Shown: positions 1 through 6,525 of the stretch, one piece after another
How positions within the stretch are numbered: the first letter of the stretch is position 1
Layout: every line of letters begins with the position of its first letter
Assembly (NCBI GenBank): GCA_031263875.1
Contig: JAISEX010000181.1
Span: 1 to 6,620, forward strand
DNA from: Eubacteriales Family XIII. Incertae Sedis bacterium
GTDB taxonomy: Bacteria > Bacillota > Clostridia > Peptostreptococcales > Anaerovoracaceae
Direction of reading: 5' to 3'
DNA: 6,620 nucleotides
Notes under the pieces: model-generated
The model's input: the letters and a program-made list of their open reading frames with translations, nothing else
What the model was told of the DNA's origin: nothing
The model's database searches: none
Made by a program: the position numbers and the translations under genes

Positions 1-368
1 GGGGAAAGCCCCGGAATGCGGAATATGGACTGGAACAGGTTGGATTTCAGGTGGACGTGCATCGCGATAATCACGTTTTCAAACACGGACAGATCCTTGA
101 AAAGCCGTATATTTTGGAAGGTCCGCGCAATGCCCATCTTCGCGATATCGCTCGGCTTCTTTCGCGTAATATCCTCGCCGCCGAAGTATATCTTTCCGGA
201 AGTCGGCGTGTAAACGCCCGAAATCATATTGAAAGCGGTCGTTTTGCCCGCGCCGTTCGGCCCGATCAGTGCGATGATCTCGTGTTCGGGCACCTCGATG
301 CTCAGTTCGTTGACAGCCGTAACGCCGCCGAATCGCATAATGAGGTTGTCAGTGGTCAGAAGATTCAT
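1..368 (-). CDS. livG: LIV-type ABC transporter ATP-binding protein LivG (5' part, cut by the left edge)
   Basis: Only the first 122 codons are inside the window. The product is one of the two cytoplasmic ATPases that power a branched-chain amino acid (HAAT) family importer. Seen in the sequence: a Walker A motif GPNGAGKTT at residues 36-44 and a Q-loop in ARTFQNIRLF with Gln85. The stretch MRFGGVTAVNELSIEV near the N-terminus is typical of LivG, and the IARTFQNIRLF context favours LivG over LivF. The signature motif, Walker B and switch His lie beyond the edge. The ATG at 366-368 shares one base with the TAA stop of livM (TAATG), which implies translational coupling. An AGGGGG Shine-Dalgarno core lies 9 bases upstream, inside the end of livM. 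Nothing suggests a pseudogene; truncation is due to the window. The ATPase identity is very secure; the substrate is not known. Confidence 0.95.
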   Translation of the reverse strand, partial: MNLLTTDNLIMRFGGVTAVNELSIEVPEHEIIALIGPNGAGKTTAFNMISGVYTPTSGKIYFGGEDITRKKPSDIAKMGIARTFQNIRLFKDLSVFENVIIAMHVHLKSNLFQSIFRIPGLS

Positions 369-1522
369 TACCGCTCACCCCCTTCCGTCTTTTCAAGGGA
401 AACGGCTTCGTTATCCGGTTTTTTCTTCGTAAAGCGCCCTTTTATCTTGCCGGGCCATCCGAACATCCTGTTCCACGTCAGCTCCGTCTTGCCGAGCAGC
501 CCCCGCTGCCAGAAGATAACGATCACCATCAGCAGGACCGAGAACAGCACCATGCGCAGTCCGGGCTTGAACAGCGCTATCTCGTAGCCGCCCAGTACGA
601 GCGGTTCGTCGAAGAAACGCATGACTTCGAGTCCGTAGGTGACGATAAATGACGCGATAACCGTGCCCGTCAGCGAACCGAGCCCGCCCATAACGATAAT
701 GAGCAGGAAGTTGAACGTCAGGATAAACATGAAGTTCTTCGGATCGACGGTGCCGAGAAAGGCCGCGTACAGGCCGCCGCCGATGCCGGCGAAGAATCCG
801 CTTCCGACAAAGGCTATCATCTTATGTTTGAACAGGCTGATCCCCAGCGATTCCGCGACGATCTCATCTTCCCGGATCGCCTTGATCGCCCTGCCGTACG
901 AAGACGAAAGCAGCAGCGCCAAGATGATAATGACGATAATCAGCACGATGTAGATCGTGGTCATATTTGAGAGCGTCGGGATATTTTTTATGCCGAGAGA
1001 GCCGTTTGTGATCGTCTGCGTGTTCGTAAACACGACGCGGATGATCTCCGAAAAGCCGAGCGTCGCGATCGCGAGATAATCTCCTTTGAGCCGCAGAACG
1101 GGGAACCCGATAATAAAGGCGAACACGGCGGCGAGGACGCCTCCGAGCAGCATAGCGACGGGAAACGGCATTTCTATATTCGCGAGAAACGGGTTCATCG
1201 GCTCGATATAGAAGATGTCCGGGCGCAATTCTGTGGGGACCGTAAAGATGGCCACCGAATATGCGCCGATCGCCATAAATCCCGCCTGTCCCAGCGAAAA
1301 CAGCCCGCAAAAGCCGTTTACGAGGTTCATGGACAGCGCCACGATCGCGTAGATCGCGCAGAGATTCAGTATTCTGCGCGTATAGCTGTCTATCGCGTCG
1401 TTCAGCAGCATCGGCACGAGGATCCCCACCGCGATGAGGATTATGGTCAGGATAAAATTCCGCGTCGCACGGCTCTTCTTTTTGTTGATAGTATTGATAG
1501 TTTCCGTCATCATAATCATCAT
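368..1522 (-). CDS. livM: LIV-type ABC transporter permease LivM
   Basis: A 384-residue inner-membrane permease that would pair with LivH to form the translocation channel. Many hydrophobic segments are visible, including about 23-40, 51-70, 79-95, 121-142, 188-206, 236-257, 265-290 and 320-338. Family hallmarks are SLGQAGFMAIGAY (76-88), LRLKGDYLAIATLGFSEI (143-160), NGSLGI (173-178) and GGLGSLTGTVIAS (279-291). The cytoplasmic loop IKAIREDEIVAESLGI (213-228) is the usual ATPase contact region. The open frame continues upstream to 1729, but that part lies inside livH. I chose the ATG at 1522 because it forms a classic ATGA 4-base overlap with the livH stop and has GGAG 5 bases upstream. The start reads MMIMM, so ATGs at 1519, 1513 and 1510 are also possible. 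Residues 361-384 are a charged tail, probably cytoplasmic. The livG start overlaps its stop by one base. Confidence 0.95.
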   Translation of the reverse strand: MMIMMTETINTINKKKSRATRNFILTIILIAVGILVPMLLNDAIDSYTRRILNLCAIYAIVALSMNLVNGFCGLFSLGQAGFMAIGAYSVAIFTVPTELRPDIFYIEPMNPFLANIEMPFPVAMLLGGVLAAVFAFIIGFPVLRLKGDYLAIATLGFSEIIRVVFTNTQTITNGSLGIKNIPTLSNMTTIYIVLIIVIIILALLLSSSYGRAIKAIREDEIVAESLGISLFKHKMIAFVGSGFFAGIGGGLYAAFLGTVDPKNFMFILTFNFLLIIVMGGLGSLTGTVIASFIVTYGLEVMRFFDEPLVLGGYEIALFKPGLRMVLFSVLLMVIVIFWQRGLLGKTELTWNRMFGWPGKIKGRFTKKKPDNEAVSLEKTEGGER

Positions 1523-2517
1523 ACCTTCTCCGTAGCAGTCGTCCCGAGAAGGCCGGCGGGTTTGACCATCAGGATGACTATCAGCATTACGAAAGCGAAT
1601 ACGTCGCGGTAGCCCGATATCGACGGGAACAGCGCGACGGCGAGAATTTCGCTCATGCCTATAATAAAGCCGCCCAGCACGGCTCCGGCGATGTTGCCTA
1701 TACCGCCGACAACGGCGGCGATAAAGCACTTCATGCCGGGCACGATGCCCATAAGCGGCAGGATACTCGTATATTTAACGCCCCAGAGAAAGCCTCCTAT
1801 GGCGGCAAGGGCGGATCCGATAATGAAAACGAGGGTGACGATGGTATTTTCATTGATGCCCATCGTCCGCGCTATCTCGAAGTCCGTCGACACCGCGCGC
1901 ATGGCCATACCGGTCTTTGTGCGGTGAATGATATAAGTGAGGATCAGCAGTGAGATAATGGTGACTGCGATCGTGAGAAGCGAGATAAGCCGCACGTTCA
2001 CCCCGCCGAACGTAAACCCGGTCATCAGGACGGGGATTTCGGGGAAAGCCTGCGGACGGCCCGAAAACAGGTAGGTCGCGAGGTTTTCAAGCAGGAATGA
2101 AGCGCCGATCGCCGATACGAGCACCGAGTTCTTCGGCGCCGTTCTCAGCGGCTTGTACGCGAGTTTTTCAATAACGGCTCCCATTACGGCCGTCACGACA
2201 AGCGCCGCGATAAAGCCAAGCGGCCACGGCATATGAAAGAGCGTTACCGAAAAGAACGCAAAATACAGCGACATCATGAAGATGTCGCCATGCGCAAAGT
2301 TGATCATATTCAGGATGCTGTAGACCATCGTGTAGCCGATCGCGATCAGCGCGTAGATAGCGCCGAGGGAAACGGCGTTAAAAAGCTGCTGCGTAAACTG
2401 CGACGCCGGCATTCCCGATCCGACAAGCGCGTACACGAACGTGACAGCGACAGCGATCACAATGACCAAAATCGTCTTGAACATGGCGTTTTGAAATATC
2501 AAGGGTTTTGTATTCAT
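1519..2517 (-). CDS. livH: LIV-type ABC transporter permease LivH
   Basis: A 332-residue inner-membrane permease, the partner of LivM in a HAAT family importer. The family motif AIGYTMVYSILNMINFAHGD (59-78) is clear. Further support comes from YKPLRTAPKNSVLVSAIGAS (121-140), RAVSTDFEIARTMGIN (207-222; the ATPase-contact loop), GGIGNIAGAVLGG (271-283) and the C-terminal KPAGLLG (319-325). About eight hydrophobic segments are visible. Length is slightly above the common 290-310 residues because of an N-terminal extension with its own hydrophobic stretch (about 14-33). The ATG at 2515-2517 has AGGGAG 7 bases upstream (2525-2530). A second SD-like AGGGAGG lies at 2536-2542, with no usable in-frame start between them. 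The stop overlaps the livM start by 4 bases. A 13-bp hairpin lies between this gene and the binding-protein gene. Confidence 0.96.
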   Translation of the reverse strand: MNTKPLIFQNAMFKTILVIVIAVAVTFVYALVGSGMPASQFTQQLFNAVSLGAIYALIAIGYTMVYSILNMINFAHGDIFMMSLYFAFFSVTLFHMPWPLGFIAALVVTAVMGAVIEKLAYKPLRTAPKNSVLVSAIGASFLLENLATYLFSGRPQAFPEIPVLMTGFTFGGVNVRLISLLTIAVTIISLLILTYIIHRTKTGMAMRAVSTDFEIARTMGINENTIVTLVFIIGSALAAIGGFLWGVKYTSILPLMGIVPGMKCFIAAVVGGIGNIAGAVLGGFIIGMSEILAVALFPSISGYRDVFAFVMLIVILMVKPAGLLGTTATEKV

Positions 2518-2544
2518 GGATATTCTCCCTGCAAACCTCCCTGC

Positions 2545-2591
2545 GAAAGGACTACCGAAAAGAGCAGTTACTATTTACCGGTAGCCCTTTC
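2545..2591 (-). terminator. Hairpin between the binding-protein gene and livH (attenuator or mRNA-stabilising stem)
   Basis: Arms at 2545-2557 and 2579-2591 form a 13-bp stem with a 21-base loop. The single non-Watson-Crick position is a G-U pair in the minus-strand RNA but an A-C mismatch on the other strand, which supports a function in this operon's transcript. It begins 36 bases after the binding-protein stop and ends 28 bases before the livH start. There is no U-run after the stem, so a full intrinsic terminator is unlikely. In ABC operons such stems commonly protect the upstream mRNA or reduce read-through, so that the binding protein exceeds the permeases. Confidence 0.5.
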
Positions 2592-2626
2592 ATAACTATT
2601 GGCTCAGATTGTCAACTTACAAACGA

Positions 2627-3802
2627 TTAGGCCGGGGAAACCGTCGCGAGGTAGCTGAAAGCGCCATCCTTGACTTCCTTGATGACCCAGTCCTTCGTAA
2701 CCGCGTCGCCGTCTTCGTTCAGGACCGTCTTTCCCGTAACGCCGTCGAAATCCGTCAGGACGAGCTGGTCGCGAATCGCTATGGAATCGGCTGAACCCGC
2801 TTTTTCGATGGCCTTGTAGATCATCAGGTAGGCGTCCCATCCGAGAGCCGTCGCTGCCGAGGGAGATTCTCCGGGAGTCTTCGCCTCATAAGCGGCGAGG
2901 AACTTCGTGGCTTCTTCCGTGCTCGCGCCTTCCGCGTCAAAGAACGTGGAGAATACGCAACCGTTCGCGGATTCGCCGGCCAGCGTCAGGAAATCGGGGT
3001 TCTCATACGTATCGCCGCCGAGGATCGGCACCGTGACGCCGTTCTCACGAGCCTGCTTGACGATCAGCGCCAGCGAGTCGATCAGGGCCGGGGAGAACAC
3101 GACTTCCGGGTTCTTCGACTTGATCTCTGTCATCTGGGCATTGAAGTCTTGCGTGTCGTTCAGATACTCGGTTTCGGAAACGATCGTCCCGCCGAGCTTC
3201 AGGAATTCTTCTTTAAAGAAGTTCGCCAGACCGACGGAATAGTCGTCGGCGTTGTTCTTGATGATCGCGGCCGATTTCGCGCCAAGCGTGTTAAACGCGT
3301 AACGGGCCATGACCGTTCCCTGATACGGGTCAAGCGAGCAGGCGCGGAAGTAGAAATCGTTGCCCTTTGTCACCTGGACGTTCGTATTGGAAACGCCGAC
3401 AGCCGGGACTTCGTTCGACTTCATAACTTCGCCCGCCGCGATCGCGAGGGCCGAAGCGTAGGAGCCGATAACCGCGCAGACGCCGTCTTTCTCGATAAGC
3501 CTCGAGGCCGCGTTCGCCGCTTCCGCCTTATCGGACTTGTTGTCGACGACCACAAGCTCGATCTTCTTGCCGAGGACTTCGGGATACGCCTCGTTCGCCA
3601 GCTTTACACCGGCAAGCTCGAGTTCGCCGCCCGCAGCGTTCGCGCCGGTCAGAGGCTGGTACACGCCGATCTTAATGACGTCGCCGCCGGAATCCGAGGT
3701 TCCCGGATCGTCCGCTTTCTTCGTGCACCCGGTGCTGAAGAGCGCGAGGCTGAGAGCCAGGGTCAGGACTACCGCCAAGGCCACACTGAAACGTTTTTTC
3801 AT
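2627..3802 (-). CDS. LIV-type ABC transporter substrate-binding lipoprotein (LivJ/LivK-like)
   Basis: A 391-residue extracytoplasmic binding protein that captures the substrate for the LivHM(G) importer encoded downstream. The N-terminus is a lipoprotein signal: KKR (2-4), a hydrophobic core at about 6-22, and a lipobox-like FSTG-Cys26. After a Gly/Ser/Asp-rich linker (31-41) the type I periplasmic-binding fold (Peripla_BP_6) begins with IKIGVYQPLTGANAAGG (43-59). Family landmarks are LVVVDNKSDKAEA (83-95), VIGSYASA (111-118; the usual ligand-contact loop), NNADDYSVGLA (183-193) and PILGGDTYENPDF (259-271). The ATG is supported by AAGGAGGA 8 bases upstream (3811-3818), the strongest ribosome site in the window, which fits a protein needed in excess. 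It is the first gene after a predicted promoter. The family also includes amide, urea and aromatic-acid binders, so branched-chain amino acids cannot be assumed. I give no symbol for that reason. Confidence 0.95.
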   Translation of the reverse strand: MKKRFSVALAVVLTLALSLALFSTGCTKKADDPGTSDSGGDVIKIGVYQPLTGANAAGGELELAGVKLANEAYPEVLGKKIELVVVDNKSDKAEAANAASRLIEKDGVCAVIGSYASALAIAAGEVMKSNEVPAVGVSNTNVQVTKGNDFYFRACSLDPYQGTVMARYAFNTLGAKSAAIIKNNADDYSVGLANFFKEEFLKLGGTIVSETEYLNDTQDFNAQMTEIKSKNPEVVFSPALIDSLALIVKQARENGVTVPILGGDTYENPDFLTLAGESANGCVFSTFFDAEGASTEEATKFLAAYEAKTPGESPSAATALGWDAYLMIYKAIEKAGSADSIAIRDQLVLTDFDGVTGKTVLNEDGDAVTKDWVIKEVKDGAFSYLATVSPA

Positions 3803-3902
3803 GATAATTTTCCTCCTTGCATTTAGGTTTACGTCTTCCCACGTTCCTCACGATGTTTATACAACGCTGACGTGTTCTTTACGCTCACTATACGTTATTC
3901 AT

Positions 3903-3931
3903 ATAATATACATGCCTGCCGTTTAAAGCAA
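3903..3931 (-). promoter_or_regulatory. Predicted sigma-70-type promoter for the liv-type importer operon
   Basis: On the minus strand TTGCTT (3926-3931) and TATTAT (3903-3908) are separated by exactly 17 bases. The -10 matches five of six consensus bases; the -35 matches only three of six, which is typical of activator-dependent promoters. Transcription would begin near 3896, giving a leader of about 94 bases before the binding-protein ATG. It sits in the only sizeable gap between the signalling pair and the transporter genes. A TATAGT at 3886-3891 is an alternative -10, but it lacks a fitting -35. This is a prediction by eye. Confidence 0.45.
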
Positions 3932-3936
3932 GAGCA

Positions 3937-3974
3937 ATTACGCAAAAAGTTAAATTGATAACTAGCGGCGTAAT
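3937..3974. repeat. Inverted repeat immediately upstream of the predicted -35 box
   Basis: GCGTAAT at 3968-3974 and its exact reverse complement ATTACGC at 3937-3943 form 7-base arms, 24 bases apart. Both arms are followed by GC on the outside (with one extra base on one side). Arm centres are 31 bases apart, about three helical turns, and would fall near -44 and -75 relative to the predicted start. This could be a two-site operator for the neighbouring AraC-type regulator, although members of that family more often bind direct repeats. Chance occurrence in AT-rich DNA is possible. Confidence 0.3.
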
Positions 3975-3990
3975 GCGTTCCCCTTTTGGC

Positions 3991-4008
3991 TGAAAAGTCT
4001 GTAAAGTC
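3991..4008 (-). repeat. Tandem 9-base direct repeat upstream of the importer promoter
   Basis: On the minus strand GACTTTACA (4000-4008) is followed at once by GACTTTTCA (3991-3999), matching at 8 of 9 positions. It lies about 100 bases upstream of the predicted transcription start. Direct repeats suit AraC-type regulators, but the unit is shorter and closer than usual. Function is unproven. Confidence 0.25.
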
Positions 4009-4080
4009 AGTGTTTTCAAAGAAAAACACGGATCCTCAAAACGTGCGCGAAACAATAGTGTAATAAAAGTGTCGATTCGT

Positions 4081-4770
4081 TCATTTGTTCCAATAGTTCT
4101 TTGGCGTGGTCCCGGTGATGGCGTTGAACTGCCGGTAGAAGTAATTCAGGTTGTTGTATCCGACGCGGCCGGATATCTCCTTGATCGGCAGATCGGTGTT
4201 GCGGAGCAGGTTTATCGCCTCGCGTATGCGCACCTCGTTCAGCCACGCCTTAAAACTCATGCCGAGATATTTCCGGCACAGCCTCGTCACATAGCCGGGG
4301 CTGATGTGGACGTGGTTCGCGCAGCTTTCAAGGCTGAGGTTCTGGACGTAATTCTCGTCCACGTACTCGAGCAGCTTGTTGAAGGCCGCGTGGGTCGTGT
4401 AACCGTAACCGATAACGCGCTGCATCATCTCGGAGAGCTGTCGGTAATCGACCGGTTTCAGCAGGAAATCCTTCGCGCCCAGTTTCAGCGACGAGCGGGC
4501 GTAATCGAACTGGTCGTACGCCGTCACGATAATGATCTTCAGCGACGTGGAGATGTCCTGCAACGCGGCCATCACCTCCAGCCCGTTCTTGTCCGGCATT
4601 TCGATGTCGAGAAACACGATGTCGGGATGCAGCTCCCGGATCAGGGCCAGACCCTCCACGCCGCCCGTGGCCGTACCCACCACCTTGATCGGCAAATGAT
4701 TCTTTTTGATTAAATTGACGAGAAGTTTCCGCGCCGGCGCCTCGTCGTCGATTATAACTGCTTTTTTCAT
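4081..4770 (-). CDS. Response regulator, receiver domain + AraC-type DNA-binding domain
   Basis: A 229-residue cytoplasmic transcription regulator. The receiver domain (about 1-122) has the acidic pair Asp8-Asp9, the phospho-acceptor Asp55 in VFLDIEMPDKNG, the switch Thr83 in IIVTAYD and the conserved Lys105 in LLKPVD, so it should accept phosphate. The AraC-type domain (about 131-229) has two helix-turn-helix units: the first around LSLESCANHVHISPGYVTRL (145-164), the second around PIKEISGRVGYNNLNYFYRQF (195-215), ending in the usual TGTTPKNYW. The two domains are joined almost directly, without the long middle region of YesN-type regulators, giving a compact protein. The ATG lies 2 bases after the stop of the kinase gene, with AGGG 7 bases upstream inside the kinase end, so the two are co-translated partners. 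The likely target is the importer operon 278 bases downstream, a guess from position; the regulon is unknown. Confidence 0.95.
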   Translation of the reverse strand: MKKAVIIDDEAPARKLLVNLIKKNHLPIKVVGTATGGVEGLALIRELHPDIVFLDIEMPDKNGLEVMAALQDISTSLKIIIVTAYDQFDYARSSLKLGAKDFLLKPVDYRQLSEMMQRVIGYGYTTHAAFNKLLEYVDENYVQNLSLESCANHVHISPGYVTRLCRKYLGMSFKAWLNEVRIREAINLLRNTDLPIKEISGRVGYNNLNYFYRQFNAITGTTPKNYWNK

Positions 4771-4772
4771 CG

Positions 4773-6371
4773 CTAACCCTGCCTTTCTTTCGTTTTGACC
4801 GTTTTTCGTACCAGCGGGAGGGTGATCTCCACGCGCATGCCCTTCTGCGGCGAGCTTTTGATTTTAAACGAGAAATCGTCCTCGTAATAGAATTTCAGCT
4901 TCGCGTACATCATCGCGAGTCCGCTCGGGGCGTCGGCCTCGCTGTCCGTTCGTATCGCCGTCCGCAGGCGGCCGAGCGCCTCCTTCTCCATACCCACGCC
5001 GTTATCCGAAACCGTGATAAGCGCATAGTCCTCCCTGCTTTTGCCCGTCACGAGTATCTTGAGCGTCTTCTCCCGGTCTTTGAACCCGTGGACAAAGGAA
5101 TTCTCGACGATGGGTTGCAGGCAGTGGAACGGCAGCTCCAATGACTTGATTTCCTCCGGGATATTGATGTTCACGCGCAGGGAATCCTCGAAGCGGAGTT
5201 TTTGGAGCTTCAGGTAATATTTCAGCCCGCTGATCTCCTCGGAAAGACGCACGAGCCGGTGGTCGATCCGGAACGTGTAACGGAGCATATTCGACAGGCT
5301 CAGGATCGAATCGTAGGTGTTGAAAGCGTTCTCCGTCACCGCCATGCTGCCAATCGCGTTCAGCGTATTGAACAAGAAGTGGTTATTGATCCTGATGTCC
5401 AGCATCTGCTCCGACTTTGAGCGGAGCGTTTCCCGCAGCGTTTCGTCCTCGTTCATAATTTTTTGCAGGGTCGATTCGCGCCGAGCCGCCTCGAAGCTGA
5501 GCGCGTGCATATTATAGAAATCGCTCACCTCCCGGTTGAGGCGTTCAAACTGCGTGAGCACCGCGTTGACGCGCGCCTTGGAATAGAATTGCGCATCCGA
5601 CGGCCCCGCCGCAACCGCGGCGACGGTGGGCGCGGCGCTGTGGCCCGTCAGATCCTCCGGGGCTATCCTCATATGGCCGCCTTTTATCATACCGACCGGC
5701 TCCTTGCCGCAGACGACGGAACACATAATGACGGACAGGCCGTGCTTGCAGACGAAGACCGTCGGTTTCGTGTACTGCGGGTTCGGATTGCCGTCCCGTA
5801 TGTCGTAGAGCGCGCAATCGATGGTGTCCCGCTGGCCTTTTTTCGTCGCCCGGCACCGCTGGCACATAGCGGGAAAATCTTTGGCCTTTATAATTATTTT
5901 CCCGTCCGCGTTGAAATACGCGACCGGCAGGCCGAGTTTTTCCGTAAAACTGCGGAATATCTCCTTGAGCGCGGGATGTTTCTCGACCTCGCTCAAAAAT
6001 TCACGCTGCAATATCTCGACGGAAAACGGTTCGGCGTCGGCCGCGCGCATCTCATGGTTTGCCGGAATCGAGATGATAAGCTCGCGCAGCGGTTCCGTGC
6101 CCGTATTCTCGGTTTCGTGGGTGGAACCCGCCGCAATGTGAAAAATGGAGCCGGCGCCCTTCAGCGACTCCCTGCCGTTGATCGACTGACGGCCCGTGCC
6201 GGAAAGCACATACAGGACCTGCTCGTCCCCGTGATGGATATGCAGCGCCTGCATCTTTCCCGGCGATATGGTCTGTATCCCGATGCTGATAAGGTTCGCC
6301 GTATCCTCAAATTTGGGCTCGTACAGCCACTCTATCCGTCCCCAGTCAAAAAACGCCGTTTGTTCGTTCAT
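4773..6371 (-). CDS. Soluble sensor histidine kinase: cupin + PocR-like sensory domain + LytS/YesM-type kinase core
   Basis: Residues are numbered from the ATG at 6371 (532 residues). No transmembrane segment or signal peptide is seen, so it should act in the cytosol. A cupin domain (about 24-103) carries HIHHGDEQ (His44, His46, Glu50/Gln51) and a near-perfect second cupin motif, GSIFHIAAGSTHETEN, with His85; these are probable metal ligands. A PocR-like domain follows (about 134-237), with FTEKLGLPVAYFNADGK, Cys170-x2-Cys173, Cys186 and FVCKHGLSVIM. A helical linker (about 270-325) leads to the LytS/YesM-type phospho-acceptor region RINNHFLFNTLNAI with His331. The ATPase domain (about 417-521) has N-box Asn424 in PIVENSFVHG and DNGVGM at 456-461. 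The in-frame GTG at 6428, right after a TGA, would add 19 residues. Neither start has a strong ribosome site; I prefer the ATG because family-like sequence (FDWGRIEWLYEP) begins just after it. It is the cognate partner of the adjacent regulator. Confidence 0.9.
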   Translation of the reverse strand: MNEQTAFFDWGRIEWLYEPKFEDTANLISIGIQTISPGKMQALHIHHGDEQVLYVLSGTGRQSINGRESLKGAGSIFHIAAGSTHETENTGTEPLRELIISIPANHEMRAADAEPFSVEILQREFLSEVEKHPALKEIFRSFTEKLGLPVAYFNADGKIIIKAKDFPAMCQRCRATKKGQRDTIDCALYDIRDGNPNPQYTKPTVFVCKHGLSVIMCSVVCGKEPVGMIKGGHMRIAPEDLTGHSAAPTVAAVAAGPSDAQFYSKARVNAVLTQFERLNREVSDFYNMHALSFEAARRESTLQKIMNEDETLRETLRSKSEQMLDIRINNHFLFNTLNAIGSMAVTENAFNTYDSILSLSNMLRYTFRIDHRLVRLSEEISGLKYYLKLQKLRFEDSLRVNINIPEEIKSLELPFHCLQPIVENSFVHGFKDREKTLKILVTGKSREDYALITVSDNGVGMEKEALGRLRTAIRTDSEADAPSGLAMMYAKLKFYYEDDFSFKIKSSPQKGMRVEITLPLVRKTVKTKERQG

Positions 6372-6525
6372 GTTTCCCGTAGCTTTCTCCGCAACTAAAT
6401 TACCTATTGATTCGGGCGCATGCGGCACTCAAGTGATTTTCCACGTAACCGCGGGACAGTCCTCTGCGCGGACATCCACAAAATCAGCCGCTTATTTTTG
6501 CGTGCCGCACCGGGCTTTGCCTGTT
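6372..6525. other. Non-coding leader region of the kinase gene, no clear promoter
   Basis: This stretch should hold the promoter of the kinase-regulator pair, but I see no pair of -35/-10 boxes with good spacing on the minus strand. It contains short palindromic bits such as CGCATGCG and an imperfect CACT-TG-AGTG near 6430. The first 57 bases become coding if the GTG at 6428 is the true start. Confidence 0.35.

Noticed and set aside
864..1310. 148-codon minus-strand open frame inside livM in another frame
   Set aside because: Arg-rich shadow frame within a conserved permease.
1523..1729. Extended N-terminus for LivM starting at 1729
   Set aside because: The extra 69 residues are Arg-rich, lie inside livH, and the ATGA overlap start at 1522 has a good ribosome site.
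3149..3826. 225-codon plus-strand open frame opposite the binding-protein gene
   Set aside because: Arg/Asp-rich composition typical of an antisense shadow; the opposite strand has a clear family match and a strong ribosome site.
4010..4029. Stem GTGTTTT/AAAACAC with a 6-base loop downstream of the response regulator
   Set aside because: The stem is AT-rich and weak and has no U-run on either side, so I do not call it a terminator.
4027..4045. Small CACG/CGTG stem followed by a T-run on the minus strand after the response regulator
   Set aside because: Only 4 to 5 base pairs around an 11-base loop; too weak to support a terminator call, though weak termination is not excluded.
4069..4713. 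214-codon plus-strand open frame opposite the response regulator
   Set aside because: No recognisable motif, and it is antisense to a regulator with all catalytic residues.
5463..6398. 311-codon plus-strand open frame opposite the kinase gene
   Set aside because: It is rich in Arg, Val and His as expected for the complement of a GC-rich gene, shows no domain, and lies fully opposite a well-supported kinase.
6372..6480. TTGAGT/CAATAG as a promoter for the kinase gene
   Set aside because: The -10 matches only two of six consensus bases, so it is not supported.
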